From Maea johnstoni (Eukaryota > Annelida > Polychaeta > Spionida > Magelonidae): 64,000 bases of DNA. The stretch covers positions 9,300,392-9,364,391 of the forward strand of contig OZ012695.1 in assembly GCA_963942565.1 (NCBI GenBank), given 5' to 3'. The translations under genes were made by a program, and so were the position numbers. Positions 54,247 through 64,000 of the stretch are shown one piece after another (position 1 is the first letter of the stretch; every line of letters starts with the position of its first letter). The notes under the pieces are model-generated. The model did no database searches. It had not been told where the DNA came from and worked only from the letters and a program-made list of their open reading frames with translations.

Positions 54247-56010
54247 TTAGAGATCGCTAACCAACTGGAAATACTCTGGTGGCACCCTAACCCTGTGTGC
54301 CGCTGACAACTCCGGGTCGTTGCTGACCCACTCTGCATGTGTAACACTCATATGCATACGCGAAAGGGCATCTGCCCGTACCATTAGTTCTCCTGCTCGG
54401 TGTACCGCCATTAGTTCTACATCACACCGTGCTTCATACAAAAACAACTCTCGCACGCAATGCTGGATATAGTCATCTCGGGACCTGCCTGTCTGTATGG
54501 CGAAGCAGGCATTGGCATTGTCACACACGACCCTGACTCTCAACCCTGTCCATGACTTACCCCACACCTTGAGTGCTACTACAACGTTGAGTAGCTCAAG
54601 ATGTGCAATTGTATGTCCCACACTGACCACCTCCGGGGGAAAAGCCTCGGCATAATACTGGGCTCCGATCGTGGCCCCGCACCCCGACAAACAGGCATCG
54701 AGTTCGATGTGGCTCTGGCACGGAACGTCCGTCTTGTTGATAATCCGTATGCCATTGAAGTCGGGCAATAGATCGACGAAAAACTTTAGATCCTTTCTAA
54801 AGCCCAGGGAGAGACCATTGGTACCCCTCGCCGGCGTGTCCCGCAGGCACTGGAGCATGCGATTCGAGAATATCCTGACCGGTGGAGACACACTGGCCAC
54901 AAATTGCAATAGGCCGATTAGTTTCTGCATGTCCCGTCTGGTCGCCCGTAGTCGGCCTGTCCACTCTCCCAACACCTGCATTATCTCCCGCATTTTAGCA
55001 TCCGGGATAGTCATAGTCATTGCACACGAGTCGTATTCGATTCCTAGCCATACCATGATCTGGGCCGGTTCGTGGACCTTGTGCTTGGCCTCCACGACGC
55101 CCAAATCCGCCATGATGTGCTGCAGCTGCGTGAGAGCGGCCCAAGCCGTAGCCCCGTCCGGCTCGGCCCCCCCAAAATCGTCCAGATAGGCTTTCGAGTA
55201 ATAGCCTCGACGTCCGTGGATGTACACAATGGCTTCGGCGGTCCTCTGCATGCACATTGCAGATGACCGCAAGCCAAACGGTGGGCAGATGTCCAAAAAG
55301 TACTGATCCCTGTGGCGAAACCCGAGGAATGGCCAGTCGCAGGGGTCGACACGTAGCTGGCGATAGCCACGTGCCAGGTCGGTCTTATATAAGAAGGCTC
55401 CCGGCCCTAACTGTAGCAATCTGTCTGCCATATAATCCGCTGTGGGCAGGGTGATGGTCGCTGGACCGTCGATATACCAGTGCTGGTCAATGCCGTTGTT
55501 GACCGCTTCCCCCGGGGGCCAGGAGAGGTCCATAATGACCCTACGGAAACACGAGTTCTTCTTGTCACGCGTCATGAGGGGGCTGATATGCATACCGATG
55601 ACCGGCGGGCCCTGAAACGGCCCCGCTAACGCCCCATGTCCAAGCTCGACCTCAACATAATGGTCCACATCGGGCATGAACTGCAGTGCCGACGGGTGAT
55701 TCGCCGGGGTGGAACACAATGGAGAGCCGCGATTAAAGTTAATGGGCCAACCGAAGGCCAGATAATCGACGATGCGTTTGTCGTGGTAAGAGCTGAGATA
55801 CTCCCTCCAGCACGAAATACGTAGATCGCTGGGCAACGTCCGCCTAGCATGTGCAAAGTTATACTTGCCCGTCGCCATGACCGTATCGAAAATATCCCTG
55901 AGCATGCCGTTGCGCGCATTCTGGGTCGCTGTCAAATGTTCTACAATGTCTCGTTTGCCCGTCGCCTCTGGCTCAGGGCCGATAGATACATGCGAATCGT
56001 TTTGTTTCAT
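54247..56010 (-). CDS. Reverse transcriptase-RNase H of the Ngaro-like element
   Basis: A 587-residue frame. The reverse transcriptase occupies roughly residues 140-330, with FLYKTDLARGYRQLRV (motif A, about 207-221), PFGLRSSAMCMQR (motif B, about 244-256) and the catalytic YLDD at 275-278. RNase H follows from about residue 430: ELDACLSGCGATIGA, HLELLNVVVALK, VVCDNANA and ADALSRM supply the acidic residues expected of the fold. The enzyme would copy the element RNA into DNA in the cytoplasm or in a gag-derived particle. It starts 92 bases after the gag-like stop. No protease or integrase is fused to it. The domain order fits DIRS/Ngaro elements. Confidence 0.92.
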   Translation of the reverse strand: MKQNDSHVSIGPEPEATGKRDIVEHLTATQNARNGMLRDIFDTVMATGKYNFAHARRTLPSDLRISCWREYLSSYHDKRIVDYLAFGWPINFNRGSPLCSTPANHPSALQFMPDVDHYVEVELGHGALAGPFQGPPVIGMHISPLMTRDKKNSCFRRVIMDLSWPPGEAVNNGIDQHWYIDGPATITLPTADYMADRLLQLGPGAFLYKTDLARGYRQLRVDPCDWPFLGFRHRDQYFLDICPPFGLRSSAMCMQRTAEAIVYIHGRRGYYSKAYLDDFGGAEPDGATAWAALTQLQHIMADLGVVEAKHKVHEPAQIMVWLGIEYDSCAMTMTIPDAKMREIMQVLGEWTGRLRATRRDMQKLIGLLQFVASVSPPVRIFSNRMLQCLRDTPARGTNGLSLGFRKDLKFFVDLLPDFNGIRIINKTDVPCQSHIELDACLSGCGATIGAQYYAEAFPPEVVSVGHTIAHLELLNVVVALKVWGKSWTGLRVRVVCDNANACFAIQTGRSRDDYIQHCVRELFLYEARCDVELMAVHRAGELMVRADALSRMHMSVTHAEWVSNDPELSAAHRVRVPPEYFQLVSDL

Positions 56011-56102
56011 TTCTGTCCGTATGTGCCCTGGTTCGGGCGGCCTTGTAGCGATGACCTCGCTGCTACGTAGCAGGTCACCGCGTACACTGAGTACAGCACT
56101 GT

Positions 56103-57143
56103 CTACTGAGGGAGGGAGCTGTTGGCCTCCCTCTGCTTGCCGTTTTTTGCCTGATCGGAAATCTTGCGATAGCAGTCGTTCTCGGGATGTCTGCAGAGTA
56201 CCGATTTACTCTTCTGACAGTAGGCACAGGCATGCACAAACGATGCGTGGTCTTTATCGTGTTCGCATGCGTGTCGCTGATAAGGCAGGCAACATTTCAT
56301 GCCCGGTGGCGCTGGCTGCAGAGGCGGTTTCTGCTGCAGTTCGCGAACTTCCTTCTTAGGCGCTACGAAGGTGCGTGCAAAATCGGCCCGCATTTTATCG
56401 ATGATAACCTCGTCGGTCCATTCCAGCATGCCCATCTCGACATCCACCCCAACCGACTCATATAAGGTCCTTGCCCCAGGCCACGAAAAATCCATCGCGT
56501 CCTGCATAATGTTCTGTAGAATGCGCATCATGGTGGGAAAATGCAGCTTGCATCTCGGTGCCTGGAGCATAGTGAGAAACCCGAAAACGAATTCCTCCAC
56601 CTTGAGATCACTGTACGATACGGGCTTTCGTCTGCCGCCCGTCAAACGCCTCACGTACATGTGAGGCCAGTCTATCTTCTTCACAACAATGTCAGTGGCG
56701 GTCATAACGGAGCCCGACCGCTTACCTTTAGCTTTAGCTGTTCGTTCGTTGTCTGTATCATCGTCGTCCCGAAGCGACCGTCTCATTCTATCCAGCCTTG
56801 CCGCGGCTCTGTTCATGAGCGGTTTGTTTTTACGTAATGTCTCTGGCGACGCCACATCATCCTCTGTGTCATCACCTTCCATCAGCTCTTCCTCCGATCC
56901 CTCAGGCCTTTCTGTTGGGCTGTCATCTCCATCTGCGACGATCGTACTCGTAGAAGCCGTCTCGGTATTCTGTCGAACCTCAATGGCGTCCATTCTCTGT
57001 CGTATCTCCAATAGAATCGGCATCAACGCGGTATTTGTATTATCCGGCTGTGGCTGCTGAATGTCATCCCTGTTGGGGCAATGCTTCCCAGTGGGTGGCC
57101 CATGCGTGAGGCCACACGCTTTACATTTGTAAAACCTGGGCAT
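56103..57143 (-). CDS. Gag-like protein of the Ngaro-like element
   Basis: A 346-residue frame beginning MPRFYKCKACGLTHGP with a CxxC...HC zinc-binding pattern at about residues 7-22. An acidic, low-complexity stretch (SEEELMEGDDTEDD, about 80-95) and a basic stretch follow, then a globular middle (WPHMYVRRL to about FARTF) and a Cys/His-rich C-terminus (CCLPYQRHACEHD, CAYCQ, CRHPENDC) that could bind nucleic acid. Its place just inside A1 and upstream of the reverse transcriptase is that of gag/ORF1 in Ngaro elements. Sequence identity to known gag proteins cannot be judged by eye, so the role is inferred from position and the Cys-rich ends. Confidence 0.75.
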   Translation of the reverse strand: MPRFYKCKACGLTHGPPTGKHCPNRDDIQQPQPDNTNTALMPILLEIRQRMDAIEVRQNTETASTSTIVADGDDSPTERPEGSEEELMEGDDTEDDVASPETLRKNKPLMNRAAARLDRMRRSLRDDDDTDNERTAKAKGKRSGSVMTATDIVVKKIDWPHMYVRRLTGGRRKPVSYSDLKVEEFVFGFLTMLQAPRCKLHFPTMMRILQNIMQDAMDFSWPGARTLYESVGVDVEMGMLEWTDEVIIDKMRADFARTFVAPKKEVRELQQKPPLQPAPPGMKCCLPYQRHACEHDKDHASFVHACAYCQKSKSVLCRHPENDCYRKISDQAKNGKQREANSSLPQ

Positions 57144-57161
57144 TGTGCTCGTAAATCCGAA

Positions 57162-57515
57162 AAAGCGAGTTCGTCAAATACTCCTTGGGCAAAGGAGGGC
57201 TCCGGAATGCAGCTACACCGCGTCTGATAGCCAAGACTAACAAACGATTAATGGCGCGTGTCGAGCAATCAGTCCGCAAGCTACACCGAAAGCGCGCGAA
57301 GCCGACAGCAAGCGTACTTCCCGCCACGAGGCCTAGCCTCGCGGCTCTGTGAATGGCCGGTGCCCGAAGTGAACTCCTCCCCGTCTCGAGCACTGCTGCC
57401 AAGCACGCGCCGAGTCGCCCAGCGATTGGTGGCCCCACGCTGACTGACAGCCAGCGAGTGTGCCACTCCGGTGCCTTGCCCACCAATGCCACAGAATGAC
57501 TAGCCATTCTAATCA
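57162..57515 (-). repeat. Ngaro split repeat A1
   Basis: The 5' terminal repeat of the element, 18 bases upstream of the gag-like start codon. Its outer end, AATCA, borders AT-rich DNA leading into the (AT)n tract at 57541. Confidence 0.92.
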
Positions 57516-57538
57516 AATTACTTTTGCGTTTTTTCTGA

Positions 57539-59486
<1,948 letters not shown>

Positions 59487-59680
59487 GGATTTCATTTGCT
59501 GGGACTGGACGACTGGTGTACTGGCCCAGTCCTGCGCGCTGCCTAATAAACCTTCATCTGATGTCCACCTTAGAGGGGGGGGGGGATTTCACTTTGCTGG
59601 TACTGGGCGGTTGTTGTATTGGGACGGTCCCGGGAGCCGAGGGTCCCAGTCCTGCTGCCTACCAGACCTCCATCAGATGT
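59487..59680. repeat. Imperfect local duplication, ~95 bp
   Basis: GGATTTCATTTGCTGGGACTGG...CCCAGTCCTGC...CATCTGATGT at about 59487-59566 recurs in diverged form at 59584-59680, separated by a G run at about 59575-59585. Confidence 0.6.
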
Positions 59681-60091
59681 GAGGCGGATTATGCCCAGCT
59701 GCGCTCCCTTAGCACACCGGCGGCGGCGGCGGGCGGGCGCCGCGCGATCGATACGCTTCTGCGCACTCCATCCCGTACATTCCGCCACAACTCCCCCTAC
59801 TACCACAGAGAGAGTTTGTTAACAAAGCTGCTACCACCACCACTGCTGCCTGTCCGCCTGCCTGCCACTCTGCTGCGGGCGAGAACTATACATATAGAGC
59901 GAGCGACGTCAGCGACAAGTGACACACACCTCCCCTACCCCTGAAACAACGCGATGCCGGGGCGGATACGATGACGGGAGGGGGAACCCGGCACGGACGA
60001 GTGAAAGTCAGGATTACCAGTGTCGCCACCTAGTGGCCGCGGAGTGTCGTCGTTACTTTCTTGGATAGCCGCAGAGCATCACTTGTCCGAG
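59560..60091 (+). promoter_or_regulatory. CpG-island promoter with untranslated first exon
   Basis: GC- and CpG-rich DNA (GGCGGCGGCGGGCGGGCGCC near 59720; GATGCCGGGGCGGATACG near 59951), unlike the AT-leaning flanks. It ends at TTGTCCGAG followed by GTGAGTGAG, a good splice donor with the last exon base at 60091. The only ATGs nearby open very short frames, so the exon would be a 5' untranslated one. Transcription start and partner exons cannot be placed from the sequence. Confidence 0.4.
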
Positions 60092-61440
60092 GTGAGTGAG
60101 TTGTTGTAAGCAGGCAGCAGGCCGGCTGCCATACACAGCCACACTCTACATATATCGCTAGAATATCGATACCATAGTCGCAGCAGCAGCAGCTATGGCT
60201 CAACTGCGTCATTCGCACACTCGAGTAGAACAGGATCGATCACATAACTATTGATGTTTCTCTTATATATCATCCATCTCAACACAGAAAGTGACAATAT
60301 TGGGTCCGACTGAATATTCTATAGGATATATAAAAAGTATAGATTGCATCAATCTATTTTATGTCATTGTAGTTTTTTAGAGTGTCATTCCTGATCACCT
60401 ATTGATTTAAACAACTGTTATATCACTGGGCGACCTAGTTGTGTTTGTTTATGTTCCTGCTGTCGATGCAGTATATAGTAAATATGTAAATACCCTAACA
60501 TACCGCCATTATTCAGCTTTGTTTAACTTTCCTAAAGCCTCAATTCGTCACAATCAACAGCAGTGTGCTGAGCTGTTTAATTGGGCCATAAGAACTACTG
60601 AGTCTTTAACTCGCAATTCTTCATTTGGAAAATATCCCGTAAACTGTATTACGAAAATCCATATATCGCTTAGTTATGTTTAATTCGGAATGTGCTTTAC
60701 GAGTGAATGGAAGTTGTAGTTAATAGGGAATCCGTTAGAGGGCCCAGTGGTTCCCCCTTCAAACGTAGGGTTTCCTAGATCTAGCCATACAGCCATATAC
60801 ACGTCCGAGGGGTTTCCCCGCGAAGTTGCCACTTTGTACGTATCTGAGCGGGCAAGGAAGCACTTCTTTGAAAGCGAACGCACATGAGGTACTCTTAAAC
60901 CTGTATACGTACGTACTGCAGAACACCTGTGGCACAGGCAATATGGTCACCGCGCACAGGTGTTACACTGATCATAGGTAGTATACTTCTACCACCATTG
61001 CCTCTAGCACTTATATAGGTTCCCAATGCCATTTATACATAAACAGAATGCTGTATACTTTGCGAACCTCTTGAAAGAGTTCAACGAATGAGTTGAGACT
61101 CGTGTTATATTCGTCTCAGGTAGAGATTACCATTTAGGAAATATTTTAATTTGAATATGAGTTTCAATTGACGTGTAGCACTGTAGGCTGATCACCAATA
61201 GGCTACATGGTTGGCGCAGTGCTTGCCCCAGCTCTGGTGTCCGCCACGGCCCGGCCTGCTACCAAAGCAGACAGCATGATCAATTCCACCTAGGTGAGAG
61301 CTATTGATATGGATTTCCTCGCCTATTGTTTCAGGCTCTATTGTTATCAGGGGCACGTATTGTGCCACTGGTGATTTCCTATAGTGTGGGTATCGATAGC
61401 AGCGGATAACAATCATGATACCCTACACACTAGCGTGCTG
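60092..61440. other. Putative intron, no gene seen
   Basis: DNA downstream of the GTGAGT donor, with a (CAG)n-like patch near 60179. No convincing frame. Confidence 0.35.
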
Positions 61441-61458
61441 GAGAGAGAGAGAGAGAGA

Positions 61459-61517
<59 letters not shown>
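61441..61517. repeat. (GA)n microsatellite
   Basis: About 77 bases of GA repeats with one GT interruption. More GAGA follows to about 61592. Confidence 0.97.
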
Positions 61518-61522
<5 letters not shown>

Positions 61523-62514
61523 GATTGAGAGGGACTAAGAGAGTGAGAGAATACCACAGAACAACGGGGAGGATGATAGGGAGAGAGTGAGAGATTTGCA
61601 GGGTTGGGTTTATGAGTACCCAGGGAAGGCGACCGACTAACCTCGAGCCGCTGGCATCTTCCTGGCTGATCTCGTGTGTGTACCGCACCACTGACCGTGT
61701 ACTCAGAGCGGGACAGGAGGCAGGCAATGCACTAGACCGCCCGACACGGCGAGATGACACACGCATTGGGCGCTGAACTTCTCCCAGTTCAGCTACCATT
61801 AGAAGCGCTTCAATAGAATCCCATGATTACAAGATTAAAGTAGTAATGTCCTATTACATCTGGGATCAGTTGCAGCAACGGCCGGGGGTTCAGGCTAAAC
61901 TTTAGACTCAATATTCAACTTCATTGTCTACAGCAAGAGTCATGTTTAAGACTTAGTCCTGTTGATGCAACTGGTCAATGGAGCTTTAATACGGTCTTAC
62001 ACTTGGGAAATGTTTAAGACATTTTAGCAGAGTTTAATGAATAAGTGACTAGAATGCAGTTCTTATCAGATCGAATGACCCCGTAGCAATTATTTCTATA
62101 TTTGACCTTTATATTTGAACTGATAAGATCACGTGTACACTCAAAAAGCAAATGGGTTATCCTCATTCCTACCTATTAATCATGGTATTCCAGTTGTGAT
62201 GAACTGAAATAAAATATCTTAAACCAGGTCACCTCATGGTCCACTTCACCGTATCCTCGATAGACAATAGAAGCAGGAATCCACGCGATCACATAGTTTC
62301 TGTCAACATGGCCTTAAAGGATTCGCAGCTCACGCACATTGTTTTCTGCTCGCATCAAAGTTCAGCCCAAGCCAACTCCTAAGGCTACATTTATATTGCG
62401 GGCGGGTTTAACCCATTCATGTCATTTTATACACATCAACCTTGAGGAGTGAGCCTGAATCATTGGTATACGTACATGCTTGGAATAGGACATTCACATA
62501 CCCTTTCTAAGATA
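61518..62514. other. No gene seen
   Basis: A CpG-bearing patch near 61620-61760, then AT-leaning DNA. No recognisable exon. Confidence 0.35.
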
Positions 62515-62765
62515 GGTGTTAGTTGGGTTTTGATTAGCCTATATTTCTAGCCTGTCATATGTACCGGTACTTTTTCTGACGTTTTTTTCTGTTACCATGC
62601 ACTAAATAGTCTTGATGGCCGTTACACTTATCTCACCAGCGGAATAGATTATTCAGTTTGAGAATGTCCTTTAAAACCTTCAGAGATAGGAGGTTTAGGT
62701 GGTGCCCTCTATCTACCATACCTGGTACTTCACCAGACTGCTTGGTCAACACAGGAGCCTAGTCT
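62515..62765 (-). repeat. Dispersed repeat, longest copy
   Basis: Its reverse complement contains both the CCAGGTATGGTAGATAGAGG block shared with 15244-15400 and the GGTAACAGAAAAAA / ACATATGACAGGCTAGAAAT blocks shared with 18290-18440. It therefore links those two segments into one family. Confidence 0.65.
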
Positions 62766-64000
62766 AGACTTTGATTGAAATCCATATCTTCCAAACGACG
62801 CTTTTTTATTTTGACTTCCGTATAAAATGAGCTACCCAGGGTTTTCTTGCTATAGAGGGATTGGTGATCTATGCTGACAGGTCCCTTTTTCAGCTCTACA
62901 CAATTGAGATATCTTAAATGCATTTGGTACCTACCTCTATTATCATCTTGTGTAGCCAATTTGGCAGGGTGCCACCATACGTTTAACGGACCAAGCTCGT
63001 CACGAAGTATCAGTAACAAATAATGGTGTACTTAACTTAAATATGTACGCCCAATGCCCTGATATCTACAAAAGGGGTTCGAGTGGACCATGGATGCCCT
63101 TCTTTTTGGTGGGTAAATGGGAAAGTGCCTCTATTGGGGGTACCATTTAAGGCTTTTGGGGTTAAGGCAAGGATGTGAATTTTAGTAAGTGTGGTCAAGG
63201 TATGCTCTTCATACACATACGTATTAATGTATGAAATATATGGAAACTATTGTCTTGTTACGGAGCTAAAATGCATATATGCTGCTTAGTAGTGTATATA
63301 TATGTATTATAAAATCCAAGATGATCATGTTAGATGTTATACCATAGACACTTCTATGCAGCACATATAACTTGGGTTATCATTTTACCATCTTGATGTG
63401 ATGATTATGCATCATGCAGTAAGTCCAGGGTAACTGTATCAGGATATATGTATGTCTCAAAGTCTACCTTTGAGCATATGGGCTGAGGTATGCGTTACCA
63501 TCATGGGAGTACTGCTAAAGATTGAGCTCTACTGTCGGTGCGCAAAATGAAAATGTTAAATTAGGTTCACCTCTCGACTTGACTTACTTAGTGTACGTAT
63601 CTTAACATGCTCTGGGAGAGGGGAAAACACAAACAGATTCAAAGAATAGAAAAACACTTTATAAAGGTGTACAATGAATGATGGCAAAAGAGTGGGCGTG
63701 GAAGGGCCATCAGTCGAGATAGTCTAAGATCTCATTTAGTGATAAAGAACTGTTTCTCACCCTCTAGGAAAGCATATCCTGAGTGCAGAGAGCAGCTTAC
63801 GGAAACTACAATCTCCACCCAGTTATCGCTTGGGTGTACATACTACTCATATGTTTTGCTGAAATATTACATACTATAATCATAAATTCAACCATGACTG
63901 CTAAGTCAACCCCTCCAGATGTTTGCCCATGAGAATGAAACATAAGTCTTGCATATTTTCAGGGATTCTATTAATTTCAAAGCATCCTGCCTTTTTTAAT
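62766..64000. other. No gene seen
   Basis: AT-leaning DNA to the end of the window. The short minus-strand frame at 62759-63019 has no motif. Confidence 0.4.

Larger units (their letters stand above)
51469..57515 (-). mobile_element. Ngaro-like tyrosine-recombinase retrotransposon, looks whole
   Basis: A 6.05-kb element read on the minus strand. It has repeat A1 (57162-57515), a gag-like frame, a reverse transcriptase/RNase H frame and a tyrosine recombinase frame, then repeats B1 (52492-53124), A2 (52138-52491) and B2 (51469-52101). This A1-genes-B1-A2-B2 layout of split direct repeats is the hallmark of the Ngaro group of DIRS-order elements. Those copy through RNA but integrate with a tyrosine recombinase instead of an integrase, so no target duplication is expected, and none is seen. 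All three frames are open and the repeat copies are almost identical, so the insertion looks recent and whole. No protease or integrase domain is present, as expected for the group. Confidence 0.92.

Noticed and set aside
54671-57060. Plus-strand frames of 92-172 codons across the Ngaro-like genes
   Set aside because: Shadows of the minus-strand coding frames, which carry the catalytic motifs.

Overview
The window looks like nuclear DNA from an animal, most likely a marine invertebrate; the phylum cannot be fixed from the sequence alone. The evidence is low gene density, long (AT)n, (ACT)n and (GA)n microsatellites, minisatellites, remnants of L2-like and CR1/Jockey-like LINEs, tRNA-headed SINEs, many small inverted-repeat transposons and a Ngaro-type tyrosine-recombinase retrotransposon. 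No bacterial or viral gene layout is present. Most of the very long open frames are by-products of tandem repeats whose unit is a multiple of three, or of (AT)n read as Ile-Tyr.

Host signal is sparse. The best candidate is a CpG-rich first coding exon at 290-735, with a perfect CRE just upstream and a GTAAGT donor. A second short first exon lies at 32254-32312, downstream of a TATA-like stretch. A GC-rich block at 59560-60091 ends in a GTGAGT donor and looks like a promoter with an untranslated first exon. A CCAAT plus AAGATGGCGGC start at 13069-13241 is weaker. None could be matched to a named gene, so the rest of the DNA is either intron or intergenic.

Layout. 0-7.9 kb: exon candidate, an L2-like LINE remnant and a Mutator-like transposase relic. 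7.9-9.2 kb: 39-bp minisatellite. 10.7-12.1 and 27.4-28.8 kb: two inverted copies of a 1.3-kb repeat with a tRNA-like core. 14.5, 18.9 and 50.5 kb: three copies of a 280-bp repeat. 15.7-18.0 kb: CR1/Jockey-like LINE abutting a long (AT)n tract. 21.0-21.8 kb: a palindromic repeat. 29.1-29.8 kb: 48-bp minisatellite with a four-unit higher-order period. 30.1-31.1 kb: (ACT)n flanking a SINE. 35.5-42.8 kb: a pair of inverted 0.65-0.8-kb repeats enclosing several smaller foldback elements. 43.2-44.4 kb: 57/60-bp satellite with a 174-bp higher-order unit. 46.7-47.1 kb: inverted-repeat element with internal palindromic tandem units.

The most complete system is the Ngaro-like element at 51469-57515 on the minus strand. 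It carries a gag-like frame, a reverse transcriptase-RNase H frame and a tyrosine recombinase frame, flanked by split direct repeats in the A1-(genes)-B1-A2-B2 order. It looks whole and recent. It is a known class of element, so its interest lies in its completeness rather than in being a new system.
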